Source: Diabrotica undecimpunctata (taxonomy: Eukaryota; Arthropoda; Insecta; Coleoptera; Chrysomelidae). From it: a stretch of 64,000 bases of DNA. This document shows positions 35,043-48,144 of this stretch, piece by piece. The position numbers and the translations under genes are program-made. Location of the stretch: NCBI RefSeq assembly GCF_040954645.1, contig NC_092807.1, positions 80,684,017 to 80,748,016 of the forward strand, read 5' to 3'. The stretch's first letter is position 1; each line of letters begins with the position of its first letter. The notes under the pieces are model-generated. The model was not told where the DNA came from. It worked only from the letters and a program-made list of their open reading frames with translations, and did no database searches.

Positions 35043-36341
35043 GGGTGTTTTTTTTAGTGGTATAGAAATAGAATTTGGCAACACGTTTTTAAGGGGCGGC
35101 CATTTTGACAGCTGTCAGGTGATTATTATTTACTTTAGTTTGACATTTCAATATGAATAGACTGACGCCTAAACAACGCTTTCAAATTGTGCAAATTTAT
35201 TTTGAAAATCATCGTTCTGTTCGGAATACGTATCGCGCACTACGTCCATTTTATGGTATACATAATCGCCCATCAGAGCAATTAATTCGATCAACTGTGG
35301 AACGTTTTTGCACCACGTTCACTCTTAATGATAATACGCATCCACAGAGACGTCGTACAGTGCGTACAGAAGATGTTGTTGCTGCTGTTGAGCGTAGTAT
35401 AGAGGAAGACCCGAATCAGTCTATACGCCATCGTGCACAGCAGTTGGATATGTGTCCATCCACTTTATGGAAGATTTTGCGAAAAGATCTTGGTTTGCGT
35501 GCTTACAAAATTCAACTCGTGCAGGAATTGAAGCCACACGATCACCTAGTAAGGCGTAGATTCGGTGAATGGGCCTAAAACGAAATTGCCGTTGATCCCG
35601 ACTTTCATAAGCGAATTTTGTTTAGCGACGAAGCTCACTTTTGGTTAAATGGCTATGTCAACAAACAAAACTGCCGTATTTGGAGTGAAGATAATCCTCA
35701 AGTGTATGTTGAGAAACCACTATATCCAGAAAAATTGACTGTTTGGTATGCTTTGTGGGCTAGTGGAATCATTGGTCCGTACTTCTTCCAAAACAATGCT
35801 GGCCAGAACGTTACAGTCAATGGTGACCGCTATAGAGCCATGATTACTGACTTTTTTATTCCTGAATTGAACAACCATAATGTGCAGGAGCTGTGGTTTC
35901 AGCAAGACGGCGCAACATGTCACACAGCTCGTGCCACAATGGATTTATTGAGGGAAACGTTTGGTAATCGCATAATCTCGCGTTTACGACCCGTGAATTG
36001 GCCTTCAAGGTCGTGCGATTTAACACCGTTAGACTATTTTTTGTGGGGTTATGTAAAGTCGCTAGTCTATGCCAATAAGCCTGAAACGATTGATGAACTG
36101 GAAGACAACATTCGCCGCGTTATTGCCGATATACGGCCACAAATAGTGGAAAAAGTCGTCGAAAATTGGACCTCCAGATTAGACTACGTCAGAATCAGCC
36201 TTGGTGGTCATATGCCAGAAATCATATTTAAAATATAATGTCAAAAAATTATCTTTCAAATAAAGTTAATATCCTGTTCATATAAAAAATAATCTTTGTT
36301 TTATTCCACTTTAAAGTTCTATACCTCTTAAAAAAACACCC
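35043..36341 (+). mobile_element. mariner-type transposon (DD41D spacing)
   Basis: The ends match as inverted repeats: GGGTGTTTTTTTTAGTGGTA on the left and inward GGGTGTTTTTTTAAGAGGTA on the right, then ATAGAA on both. The right end directly abuts TA repeats; the left is separated from them by AC. At 1.3 kb with a single transposase gene this is a typical compact mariner. Confidence 0.9.
35153..36238 (+). pseudogene. mariner-family transposase with one nonsense codon
   Basis: Otherwise continuous, the frame is 361 codons with a TAA at 35,576-35,578 (after FGEWA). The N-terminus carries two helix-turn-helix units (LTPKQRFQIVQIYFENHRS; QSIRHRAQQLDMCPSTLWKI). The catalytic triad is intact: LFSDEAHFW, WFQQDGATCH, and LTPLDYFLWG. 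From the second to the third Asp there are 41 intervening residues, matching the DD41D (rosa-like) type rather than DD34D mariner. A single stop as the only lesion suggests recent loss of activity. The C-terminus (WTSRLDYVRISLGGHMPEII) is complete. Confidence 0.92.
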
Positions 36342-36350
36342 TATATATAT

Positions 36351-36421
<71 letters not shown>
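36342..36421. repeat. (TA)n microsatellite, right part
   Basis: TA repeats continuing the array at 34,809-35,040 on the other side of the mariner. Confidence 0.95.
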
Positions 36422-36423
<2 letters not shown>

Positions 36424-38828
36424 ATTGTTTTGTGTATATAAGTTTTACGCTAGTTAAATGAATTAGAATAATAATAAAGAAGAAATGCAATATTTTGATT
36501 GTGAATAAATTAGCAATTAATTAAATATCACGAAGAATACCCGGCTTAACTCATTGCTGTTATCTGTACAAATAAAAAGAATACTTACCTTTGAAATATG
36601 GTGTACTAATTGCAGCAGGCAGTAGAATAGTAGCATCTGCGCGTTGCTTGTAAGGGACGCGGAGGCACGAAAAAGGGACGCACCGAAAAACTCGAGATAA
36701 TTGCAATACGCTGTCTCCATTGAAACTGTGAAGTTCGAATTTGTAGGATAAAAATCTGCACCTACAAATTCTAAGGAGTTGTCAACGGAAGCAAACCCTC
36801 ACAAAAAAGAGCTATTCTAATGCACTTCTGAAAGATGATAATTTTAACTAAATGGTCAAAGAAATTTGACACTTTACAACGTTTTCTGTGCTTACGACGC
36901 AGTTTATCAAAAATAACAAAAACAAATGAGTTTCTTTGACCTTAAAAAGAGGTTACATTTGTTAGCCAGTTTGACAATGATAAGTTACTGAATAGCAGAA
37001 AAAAATAATATACTGTGATCTTTTAAAGTAAATAAGTAATCAGAATATACCATTAAATAAGATCACATTGTAATACAGTAATAAAAATATTGAATGTATA
37101 ATATGTAAATAAATATTAAATACTTTCCCAAATATTCTGCTATTCCAAAAACGAATGTTTTTAAGAACAGCTGAAAGTATAAGTGTAAAGGATAGACATG
37201 ATTAGATCGATATATTAATAAAGAATTAAGTAAGAATGAAATATGGTTTGACAAATAAGCCGCGGGAATATTTTGACCCCAGGACATTGCTGGATGCCAT
37301 CTGAAACTGTGCTCTGATTGACAACGCGTAAAATGCTATCAGTTAAAAAGAATAGCGTCGAATCAGTAGAATTTTTCGACCTACTTAACTAGGAAGGCTG
37401 CGTCAAATAGAATACCGTTGGCCTCGTTTCCTATAAGAATTCCGTGGGGTGCAAAAAAAGGCCAGCGTCGAAATCTCGGCGTGGTGTCGCATTTCAGAAG
37501 AAAATCTTCGACGACAGCCGGGGAGTAATGATATTTCGATAAGCTCCACGGTAGGACAACGCCAGTTTGGTGAAAATTATAACAATTGTGCCAGAGATAA
37601 AACACGACTAACACAATCAGAAGAGTTTTGATTAGAAGGCACATAATGCCGAGTAGAGCGTGGTATCAGTTCTTGCATGTGTTTAATATGATTGGCAATT
37701 TGTGGGTAGAAAAATTATCTCAAGGGAGTGCAATCGCCGAATAAAATCAAACGTGAGACAGATGTGACCAGATCAGCAAGCAATATGGCTGTCAAGAGCT
37801 CCAATCTTGTCGAATCAGAACGAGCATTAAAACTGGACGAGACCGGTTGACAAAAGTAACTAGATCAGTCAGTAGTACGACTGCTAAGAGCTCTGATCTT
37901 GCTATAGATGATCTTGTGTAGAAATAACACTAGAAATGTAGCACATGCAAGTAAAGAGGTCAGTTGTATTTGTTCAGACGTTTTATCATCCCAGGATACA
38001 TTAAAGCACCACAACTAGTAGACGACGTTTGACTAGCAAAAAGACTAGCAAAAAGGCTAGGAAAAATAAACCAAGAGGATAGAAAAAAATACGACTGATT
38101 TTCAAACGAGTGGACGAGTGGATTTCCAAACAAGGTTTGTCAAAGGGATCAGAAGAATAAAAAAATAAGTCAGTCGTAAGGTCCCATTTTAGGACTAGCA
38201 CCGTAATAACAACATGTCAAAATGTGTTAGCCAAAGCCTTGAAATAAACGAGGATTGTTGCTGGCACATTGCCTGGCGAAAACCAACGAGCTTTAGAAGC
38301 TGAATAATTGTTCACTGCAGAAAGTGAGTAGATAAAAGAGTTACTCTTGTAGAGTTTTTTAAGCAAAATAAAACGAAAAAGAAGTGCCGTAAGTGAACGT
38401 AAGTAACGGTGCAATTCTTGGAGAGGATTAGAAAAATCCCATCTCCAGAGAACCCCTTTATAGTTCCAAAATTTCTATATTTACTTTAATTTGTCGATAC
38501 CTTTGCTTTATATCGCAAATAAAACAACAACAAAAATATCGAAAATTAAGTAAAGAACGATAAGAATAACGAAAAAGTCGAAAAGAGAGAAAAAAAAACT
38601 AAATAAATAAAGAGGATTAAGTTCTAAAAACGGTGAAATAACAGAAAATCTGCCTGTTGACTTTCGGAAAATTAACAATTTAGAAATATCCTTCACGAAT
38701 TTGGTCGTGTTGGGACAAAACAAATATGTTTAGCCATGTTGAAAATTAACGCATTCGAAATATTCTTCACGAGCTTGGTGGTGGCGGACAATTTGTTTAC
38801 ACATTTAATGGTAAAGTATTTTAATATA
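36422..38828. other. No gene; diverged short repeats
   Basis: No coding signal. I see an 11-bp hairpin (GAATTTGTAGG with its complement, 36,738-36,772), a roughly 100-bp diverged tandem pair at 37,760-37,910 (AGATCAG ... AAGAGCTC) and another at 38,661-38,718 / 38,736-38,791 (AAATAT-CTTCACGA ... TTGGT). These could be degraded LTR or satellite pieces. Confidence 0.45.
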
Positions 38829-41250
38829 TTGGTTTTAAAATATTAGAAGCGACTGAGGTTGCATGAGATAGGGCGACGAACATGGTTCGTTGGGGTTCTC
38901 CTAAAAGAGCATAAATGCTGGGTACCGAGTAAGTTGGAAAAGGCCCTGTGATTAATCTAAGACTTTTGTTATAACTAATATGTAATAATTTAAAAAGATA
39001 TTGATTAGCAGTGGAATAGGCAACTGCTTCATAATCTAGCTTAGAATGTACTAAAGAATTATATAGAGGAAGTAGAGTGGATTGGTCTGAGCCCCAGTTT
39101 TTGTTACAAAGAGATCTTATTACATTTAATCTTTTCTTACAGGAAAGGATTAGTTTTTAGATATGATCTTTCTATGTAAGCTTTGAATCAAAGAATAAAC
39201 TCAAGAATTTGTGATGATCTCTAAACTCAAGCTGTTTCTCATAGATTCTCAGGATTGGGGGTTGTGGCAAGGAGCAGGAGAATACAACTCCTATTTTTTT
39301 TTATTGAAAATTGAAAACCTGTAAGGTTGAACCAATTTTCGAGAGTATATTTAGTAAATTTTAAAGAATTGAGGTCATTAAAGAGATATTTTTGCCTTTA
39401 ATGGATACCACTAGGTCGTCAGCATATAAACGGGCTTGGGTAAGCGTGTTTGAGTATTTTTGATTATATCATTTATTGTCATTAGAAATAATGTTGAACT
39501 GAGCACATATACTTGGGGTGTACCATTTTCCAGACGATAAATATTTCAAAAAATGATATTTATTTTCACTTGAAAAGATCTGTTGTTTAAAAAGTTTTGG
39601 ATAAAGACAAGGCAGTGACGCTGAATATTCCAGTTATGAAGTTGTCTCAAAAGGTTGTACTTCCAAGTTTAATTAAATGGATGTCTTAATCCAAAAATAT
39701 AGCAACGCATTTTTGGTTTGTAGCAAGAGCTTCATGTTTCTCACTTTCCAAGTCTAAAATGTTGTCTGTGGTTGACCAATCTTTCTCAAAGTCGCCATTT
39801 TGCTCATAATTTGACATTTTTTAAAACCCGTAAGAGCCTGGAGTTAACAATATTTTCTAGTAATTTGCATGCTGTCGATGTCAGAGATATCCGTCGGTAT
39901 GATTCTGAGTCATATTTAGGTTTGTCAATTTTTAGGAGGGGAATGACTATTGCCTTTGACCAAATAGCTGGCCATTGGTGATAAAGTCAAATTTTGTTAA
40001 ATATTTTTAAGTGGTACGTTATGGCTAAAACAGGAAGATGTTACAGAACTGCTAAAGGAATAATATTAGGTCCAGGACTAGAATCCTTCAGATTAAGAAA
40101 AGATGAGTGTATTTCTTGAAAGTAGATAGGATGGTTTAAGAAATTATTTTGAACATCTAACGACTTTTTTGTTTGGCGAATTCTTTAGCTTTAAGAAAAT
40201 TGGCTGTATACTGTTAATTCGATAAGTGGCCTTGATAGATTTTCCCAAAAATGTTTGCAATATCACTGCTCGATGTTATGAAATTATTATTTTCTTTTAA
40301 ACCCGTAAAATTGTGTGAAGTGTGTAAACCAGATATTTTTCTTACTTTGTGTCAGACATAGGAGAGAGGGATATTGTTATTAATTTCCGATGCGTACTTA
40401 TTGTATGAAAATGTTTTAGCAGTTTTGACAGTTAGCTGGGCCCTTGCTTTTACCATCTTAAACTTAACTTAATTGTCGAGTGTTTTATGCTTTTTGTATC
40501 GGTTTAGGGATGATTTAATTTCACGGATTGCTGCAGCACACAATTATTCCACCACGGTACAGGAAATCGACCGTTAACAGACTAAGATTTAAAAATAAAT
40601 TTCTGGGCTGCGTTTAAGATAAGTTGATTAAACTGCTTTATAGTTGAGTTAATCTCGTCTGTTATTTCCAAAGTGGAAATATTATTATGGATATATTTCG
40701 AGAACTTTTGCCAATTTGCATTTGTTATTCTCTACTAAGATAAAAATTATGGTTTCTAATAAGGATTGGGAAAAGACCACTAACATATCTAGAGCCTCCC
40801 AACTGAGACAATGAGATAAACTTGGTTCGCAGAGAGTTAAATCAATGCATGAGGAATACCCTATTGAAATATTGAATCTTGTTGATCTAAGATATCGGCA
40901 ATACTTGTGTCTCTGGTACAATTTGCACCGCCTCGATGGATTTCTTTACTAGTATCCTTACACTACCGCTTGCATGACTTGCATCTGTACAATTGATTGG
41001 TCTTTGAGTTTGTCTCCTGTAAACAAATAATATCTGGAGAATATTCAGATAAAAGAAGCTGTAGCATAGGGAGACGATGAAAAAATCCATCAATGTTTCA
41101 CTGAAGAATCAAGTTGAATGTTGTTAATAGATTCGGAGGATACTTAACGATTGTCTACAGAGGAGTCACTGTCTAAACCAGGTATATCTTTTCCCAAATG
41201 GTTACGTAGTTTTTTAATTTCGTAAACTTGGTTTTTGTTGATTATTTGAT
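38829..41250 (-). pseudogene. LINE ORF2 (endonuclease to post-RT), heavily decayed
   Basis: Read on the minus strand in broken frames: endonuclease sequence LLSEYSPDIICLQETN near 41,010-41,070; SSPGPN near 40,080; WPAIWSKAIVIPLLK and ESYRRISLTSTACKLLE near 39,870-39,975; RLYADDLVVSIKG near 39,410-39,440; then LDYEAVAYST-like and LRLITGPFPTYSVPSIYALL near 38,900-39,050. This is the normal LINE order, so one element spans about 2.4 kb. A short frame near 41,150-41,240 (KLRNHLGKDIPGLDSDSS) may be the ORF1 end. Too damaged for a clade; it looks related to the I-type LINE at 31.6 kb. Confidence 0.75.
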
Positions 41251-43077
41251 AAACGGAAACAGAAAACAATATTTTTGGGTCATATTATGCTTCCTAAAGG
41301 TATAAGGTAATCCTGAAGAAAATTATAGCCTGATCCTTTTTGTAAATTGCTGCTAGGCTAAAGCTATGGAATATGACTTAACAGTGGTAGATTGGCTTTG
41401 AATAGGGGTAGAAATCGACTTATTATTTGACTCCATAGTTATCTTGGACAGTGGGCCTGAAATGTTTGGTGCTGACCTGTCCAGTTGCTGATAACAACGG
41501 CATACACACCTCAATGTACATCTTATCGATACGAAATTTTAAGGTTATTTAAATTGTAAATAGAAAATAATTTGATTTGTGGCTTAAAAATTTTATACAG
41601 ATGACTTACAGTTTATCAGCTAATTATTGCACTATAACTTAACTAAACACTATTCTTATATCCCACCGGAAATTGCAATTTTTTTAAGACCGAAGAAAAA
41701 CAGCGTTAAATACTCGAAGAGAAAATATTGATCATAATTAAAATCAGACTGTTTTATAGACACTGAATATTTTATGACACTAACTAATATAAATCATAGC
41801 ACTTTTATGTTCTAAAAGGTAAGTTACAAGATTCTCCACCAATTTTACGACTATTTTTACTACTTTCTGCTACAAAATGGTCCTAGAATATAGGTGTTAA
41901 TTAAAATTTTTCAAATTTATACAATGACTTGCAGTAAAGCGGTATTTTTTATCTATTGCTATCGCTTTTTTTCTTCCCACTAGAGAAGAGATTTGTTGAA
42001 TATGTATAGTATTTTAATTTGTTCCACTAGTTTTATTGATATTGCCCGATTGTTTCAAGCTGATAATAATAATTCCCGGTTAATTTGGTAGTTTTTATTT
42101 AATTTCCATATAAAGTAATAGCAGATTATTAAATTATAATGCGTAAGAACTTAAACAGCTATATAAAATGTTTAAAATATTATATTTGATAAGGAAAATT
42201 ACTAAAAACTTTTTTGGGTTCTTTATTGTTTACCGCTAATGACTAATAAACACTACTGAACCTGTTTTTGTGTGGCATGTCTTAAGTTATGACAGATATT
42301 ATCATAATAACATCTTACTATTTTAAAATAATCGTTTTATAAAAAATATAAAATGTAATTTTCATTATAATCAATTGTAAAACCCAAGTGAAGAAATAAC
42401 TATAAACTATCAGATAAGAAATATTCTGTATATCGATATGTAAGAGACAAAAGCAACATAAATACTAAAAAATGTCAACAACAAGCTATTCTAACCAGAT
42501 ATTTATACTTATTGACACTAAATTTTAAATGACACATATAAATATTTCAGAGAAGTGTTTTTATTTATTTTCTATATGAAGTTAACCCAAAATTGTGATT
42601 TTTTCTAAAAATTAACAGCTTACCCTATGATATGTTTTATCTTATTTTATATAAATTCTTAAATGCATCCACGCACCCCATTGCATTATGCTTTTATAGT
42701 ATATTTTTTATTTTAAATTTAATCAAAGACCAATCGCTTGCAATAAAATGAATTATGATCAGCAGACATAAATATGCAGCAGTAGTAGTGTAGTGTAGTG
42801 TAGTGCCACATTAACAACACACGTTCCCAAAAATTGTTGCAAAAATCAAGGAATAAGGCAAATATAATAAATTCAGACTACTTTAAGTTGATATAATTCA
42901 CTACACTACTTATTAATGATATAATAAATCTGATGGAACCAGTAATTAATTAGATAAAAGCTAAAAACAAGAATAATCCTAACCTACGATACAATAATAA
43001 TTTATCAATTACTAACTTTTTTGTGCCAAATAAGAATTCGAACTAAAGGTGGCCACGCACGAAAATTTGTATTAATT
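41251..43077. other. No gene; possible LINE 5' region at the right end
   Basis: AT-rich. A short TAGTG repeat lies at about 42,784-42,805. The last few hundred bases before 43,078 may be the 5' UTR of the CR1-like LINE, but nothing in the sequence proves it. Confidence 0.4.
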
Positions 43078-43992
43078 ATGCATCAACCTGAACCAGAAAT
43101 TTTAAAACAACTGGAAGATGCTATAAAAGAAGGAAATAATGAAATTTTAAGTAAAATTGATGCTAGGAGGTGAGACTCTCACTAAAAATCGAAGAATTTA
43201 AACGAACAGTGAATGATATTGAAAGAAAAAATTTGTATCTAAGACAAAAAATAGAACTATCCCATGGACAAAATAAAAAAAAAACAATTGTACAGAAGAA
43301 ATTTTTAACTTTCATGCAGTATTAGCGTCGATAAATAGTTTATTAAACATAAAAATAAACGAGCGTGATATAAACAATATTTATAGACTGGGAAGAGGTA
43401 AATCTGCGCCAATTAAAATAGAATTTCTATCGTACCTCACAATTAATTTTCCAAAATAAAAAAAAAAAACCTTCAAGGTTCAAAAATAAGCATCGTTAAC
43501 GACCAAACAGAAATTCAAAGACACGAACACAAACTAATAAAAAAATATCTACTCAAGTTCAAAGAAAGCAACGAACCAAACGTTAAAAAAAATATTCTCT
43601 TTGTAAATGGTAGAAAGTATACAATAGAAGATTTAAAAAATCTAGATCACACCGAAGAAGAGGAACAAAGCGAGCATCGTACATAAAGTGAACCTAGCAC
43701 CCCACCTACTTCTTTAGTCGGAAGAGAAGTTGAAAGTCCACAACTACAAACACCAGTTACCCATAAGACTGGCGTGAAACACAAACAACTGGTAAACCCA
43801 TCATCTCAGGAAAAACACGGATACAAGAAATCACAACCACAACAGGCTGAAATAAAATTAACATTAAATCAAAAATTAACACATCAAGGAACACCATAAA
43901 CAGGCAATTCTAACAAAGACAATAGGGATCTCAATATCGCCAATAGAACCAGAAAAAATTCGAGAAAAGTTAATCGTTACATAAATTATTAA
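43078..43992 (+). pseudogene. LINE ORF1 protein, broken
   Basis: Starts MHQPEPEILKQLEDAIKEGN, predicted helical or coiled coil, with a stop at about 43,172. It resumes with LKIEEFKRTVNDIERKNLYL and, near 43,330-43,420, INSLLNIKINERDINNIYRL with GRGKSAPIKIEFLSYL, an RRM-like RNA-binding core. A run of A at 43,458-43,468 causes a frameshift. It continues ISIVNDQTEIQRHEHKLIKK, FVNGRKYTIEDLKNLD, then a Ser/Pro/Thr-rich tail to a TAA at 43,990. Such ORF1 proteins package LINE RNA. No zinc knuckle is visible. At least four lesions. Confidence 0.7.
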
Positions 43993-44411
43993 TTTCAGCT
44001 TAGTATCTTTGTACAGAAAATATCAATAAATTTGGCTCAAATAGGATTTATATTTTTTAAGTGATTTATATTTTTGAATTTGCATGTACTTTTTAATTAT
44101 TTTTATCTAATTATTGTCTTTTAACTGTATATTGTTATATATTTAACTGGTACTAATAACATTCCTATTGGTACGATAGGTTTGGTATTTCGTTATCATT
44201 TACTGCTATATTATATTCTTTATAAATTCTACGTTCTAACTTGATATATTATAACTTAATTATAGTTTGGTCCATTTTTGTTTTCAATTTTTTCCTTATT
44301 TTAATCTAACTAAAATGTTTATATAAATATTTTATATACATTCTGATGACTTTTTTAACAAAATATTTTTATTAGAAATATTGAGAGAGAACTTGTGCAA
44401 TTAATTGTATA
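43993..44411. other. Region between LINE ORF1 and ORF2
   Basis: About 420 bp, AT-rich, with no frame. It is long for an inter-ORF spacer, and a small deletion or insertion cannot be excluded. Confidence 0.4.
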
Positions 44412-45111
44412 ATGGATGCTTATATAAGGGACATCAATTACATACCATTCGCAACTAAAGAGATCAATGATCTAAAAAACCTTAAACAATATTTACAGGA
44501 TGATCGCCTACATTTTAAGATACTGCATCAAAACATCAGGAGTCTATCTAAGAACATTGATGAAGTTGAGGTAATAGTAAGGGAACTAGACTGTGATTTT
44601 GACTGTATTGTACTCACAGACTATTATTGTTTTGTAGATTAATACAAAACTAAAACTCTACAAAACAATAATACGCCCAGTCCTAACATATCGTTCAGAA
44701 ACCTGGACTTTAACAAAAAGCAATGAAAACATGTTAGGATAACGACAAGATAGGACGTCTGAGGTGGGTAGGCCATGTAATGCGGATGGAGTAAACCGAC
44801 CCAGCTAGAAAAACGCTCCTTGATAGACCTATTGGTCAAAGAAGAAGAGGAAGACCCAGAACAAGATTCCTAGATAACATCGATGAAGACATGAGAAATA
44901 TGGAAATACGTGCTTGGCGGAGGAAGGCGATGGATAGGGACGACTGGAGAAAAATTCTTGGGGAGGCTAGGACGCACACAGGGTTGTAAAGTCAAAATGA
45001 TGATGATGTACTCACAGAAGCATTTAAAAATGACGGCATCGAGTGTTATAAACTTGATAGGTATCATACAGTTTATAATTAAGGAAATATAAATAAAAAT
45101 GATGTAACAGT
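44412..45111 (+). pseudogene. LINE ORF2, endonuclease N-terminal part (split)
   Basis: ATG at 44,412; the endonuclease starts FKILHQNIRSLSKNIDEVEV and reaches DCIVLT at 44,614. The frame is then cut by a 386-bp LINE insertion and resumes at 45,013 with EAFKNDGIECYKLDRYHTVY. The catalytic Glu of the conserved T-E pair lies exactly at this junction. One stop follows (45,080) before the TA array at 45,112 cuts the frame again. The rest of the endonuclease is at 48,142. Confidence 0.8.
44621..45006 (+). mobile_element. Small 5'-truncated LINE insertion
   Basis: Flanked by an exact 12-bp duplication TGTACTCACAGA (44,609-44,620; 45,007-45,018). Content is a LINE C-terminus in broken frames (VLTYRSETWTLTKSNENML, RLRWVGHVMRME, GRPRTRFLDNIDEDMRNMEI, DDWRKILGEARTHTGL) ending in an ATGATGATG tail, an RTE-like 3' end. 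The first 18 bases are an inverted copy of sequence 45 bp further in. Confidence 0.9.
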
Positions 45112-45120
45112 TATATATAT

Positions 45121-45218
<98 letters not shown>

Positions 45219-46566
45219 CATATTTCTTATTTCCCAACCAAAGAAAAATAAATAAAAAGATCCATGGGAATAAAATTTTAATAATCATTATAAACAAATT
45301 GTATATAGAAATTTAAGATAAGATTTAGTGTAGATAAGAATAGAAACGAACTTTTCCGTTTCCAACAAAATTATCAAAAAACCCCTTTGTGTAGAATTAG
45401 AAGACATTTTACCTGTAAGTTCATCTTGTCATTGTTTGTGTATTAAATGACCATATTCTAATCTTTGGAAACAGGTATAGATTGTGTATTAACAGACTGA
45501 GGATCGAAAAATCAATTTTTATTTATTCTTTCTCTGAAAGAGTAATTTGGTCTTCCCAAATGATACACAGAATTTTTAGAACAAACATTAACAGTAGTAA
45601 ACAAGATTTGAGCTTTTGATTGGATAGTCGTTTTTGAATGGTAATGGGGTTAGCCTGATTGGGAGACGGGGAGAGGCAGTTGTAATTTGGCCATCGAAGG
45701 AAACAGTCGTTTGTTAGAAGATAGGGTGTGGTTCGTGAGTTTGGATACAGGCATTGTGAAAAGAAGTGAATAGTTTTGCAGAAAGAGATAACAAGTAGAT
45801 TAAAAGAGGTCCTTGTATCTACCGTGAGCATTTTGTGTGAAGTATATGTGAAAGTAGTTTTACGGCATCAAGTTGACAAAAGGAGGTCCTTGTGTCATAA
45901 ATAAGTAGCTGAGTTTTTGAAGAAGTGAATCAGGTGTTTTTGTGTAGTCTGCAGGAGGTTTGCAAAGACGTTAGGAAGGAGCCGAGGTGCCAAAGAGGAG
46001 AGATCACATCGTTGAGGATACTGGACTTTTCTGGGTATGTGTCAACATACAATTCAATAAGAAAAAAAAAACTGTAAGTGTTTTGTACAATTGAAATTGG
46101 TATCTGTGAAGGATCTGTGTTGACATCATGGTCATTATCATTCAAATTTAAAGAATTGAGTTTTGTTTGACTAATCATAAGTTACAGTTTTGTTGTTTTT
46201 TGTTTCAAGTAAAGGAAAGTTTAAGTAAAATTGGTTTTTACTTATTATAAATTTATGTAGATTTAAAATCTTATTATTATAAAAATTTCATTTATTTTCT
46301 TGTATGCTGATTGATAAGATAACGGCAGAATTTGGAAATTGTTTTATTCTTTTTCATATAAAATAAAGAATGCTTAAATTTTTGTAATATACTATTTTCT
46401 TTTATTATTATCCTTCTTCTCTATCTCGATAAAGGACAACTAGAAAATCTTTGAATCCATCGAACACAGGTGATATAAGGAGTCTTATTTTACATTTGAT
46501 AACAATTAAGTTATAATTCTTTTATTGGCTCAATAAATTAAAATCAAAGTAAAAATAAACAATCAT

Positions 46567-46632
<66 letters not shown>

Positions 46633-48070
46633 ATACGATTAGGGTTTATAGAAAATAATTTATAAGTTATATACTACATAATATTAGATATTTGGTTGTT
46701 TTAAATAAGTTATATACTAGAGAATTTAATAAAAATTATTTATGTGAGGGTATTTTTAAGAAATTATCATATAATAATTGTAAAAAGTTGTATTTTAATG
46801 TTGTAAATATATTTAAGTGAGCCATGTGCATAGGCAACCAAAAATACTCTCGAAGTGACAGATAGAAATTAATCATAATTGGGAATATAAAGTGGGGTTA
46901 TAATAATATATTGTTTGAAATGTGTATTTTATTAAATTAGAGTGTTAGTTACTAATTTGAATGTTTATTCTGATCTGAAAAGCCTAAATGTCAATAAAAT
47001 TATCAATGGAACATTAACGAATTCTCCAGAGTGCAGAGTGTGACCATTGTTTACGGTCGAACATTCTGGAATAATGATTATGTCGGTGGATGGAACAGAT
47101 ATTTTTTTCGAGAACATCCATATCGAAGAAATAGAACGAAATTGGAACATGATCTCTTACCAGATGATTCTAGAATATCCAAAAAGATATAAATACCCGT
47201 GATTTGGATTCAAAAGGGAGTTTTTAGTCAGAAGTCAGGCCAGTTCATTATGAAAGTTAGTAGACACATTTAGTTAGTGTTTAGTGAAGTAAATTGTTCA
47301 GAATTTTCAAGAAGTCAGTCAGAAAAGTTTAGTAAGAAATATGAAAGTTAGTTGGAGTCAGTGAATCAGGTACAAATAGTCAAATTGTTTAATATAGTGA
47401 GTTAAATGAAGATTAAAAATTATGCATATAATTTAATGCACATTTATAATTATACACAAATAATTATTGAAGATTAAAAAAAGTATATTGGAAGAAATTA
47501 AATTATATTATGTTTGGAGATTAGTATAAATCAACTTATAATAATTGGATATTGGTATATTGAAAAGAAGAATAAATATAAATGCTGTTTGCTGGTTTGG
47601 TTGGTGGTGTATAAATGCTGGTGAAGAAAACTATATCTTAAATTGGTAGAAGCTGATAATTGGAAAAAGTAATTTCACAAAAAACAAGGATAACTGAAGT
47701 ACGAAGACATTCAGTGGTGATTAGAATCTATATAGTGGAAAACAGTTCATTTAGGCATTCAGTGAAAGAAAGGTACAAAATTTTGTTAATATAATTTAGT
47801 TAGTGTCATAACAATTTCAATTTTGAAGATAGTTTGTTTAAATTTTACATTGTCTATAGAATTTAATTAGTTTTATAAGAATATCAATTTAAAGATAGTT
47901 TATTTTAAATTTACATTGGCTAGGTTAGATATATATGTGTGTTTCATAACAGTTATAATAAAGATAATTTAAAAAAGTACTTACAAACTAATTCTTTGAG
48001 AACCGCAATAAAAACCCTATATATTATTAAAAATACTCATTGCTCATCATTCAAACAAATAATACATCAT

Positions 48071-48141
<71 letters not shown>
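45112..48141. mobile_element. TA-bounded composite insertion inside the LINE endonuclease
   Basis: Three (TA)n arrays (45,112-45,215; 46,571-46,631; 48,074-48,141) enclose two blocks, 45,216-46,570 and 46,632-48,073. Both blocks start TG (TGTCATATTT; TGATACGATT) and both end TCATAACA, so each has LTR-like or TIR-like termini. LINE endonuclease coding resumes directly after the third array. The second block holds a TATA-box-like stretch (GATATAAATACCC near 47,190) upstream of TCAGTC-like motifs. The first block has minus-strand frames (45,523-45,831; 45,930-46,178) I cannot identify. Confidence 0.55.

Positions 48142-48144
<3 letters not shown>

Noticed and set aside
37381..37644. 87-codon minus-strand frame
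   Set aside because: Begins and ends arbitrarily, with no family motif; the region shows non-coding repeat structure instead.
45523..46178. Possible gene on the minus strand (frames of 102 and 82 codons)
   Set aside because: Frames are broken relative to each other, with no motif I recognise; kept only as a note within the TA-bounded block.
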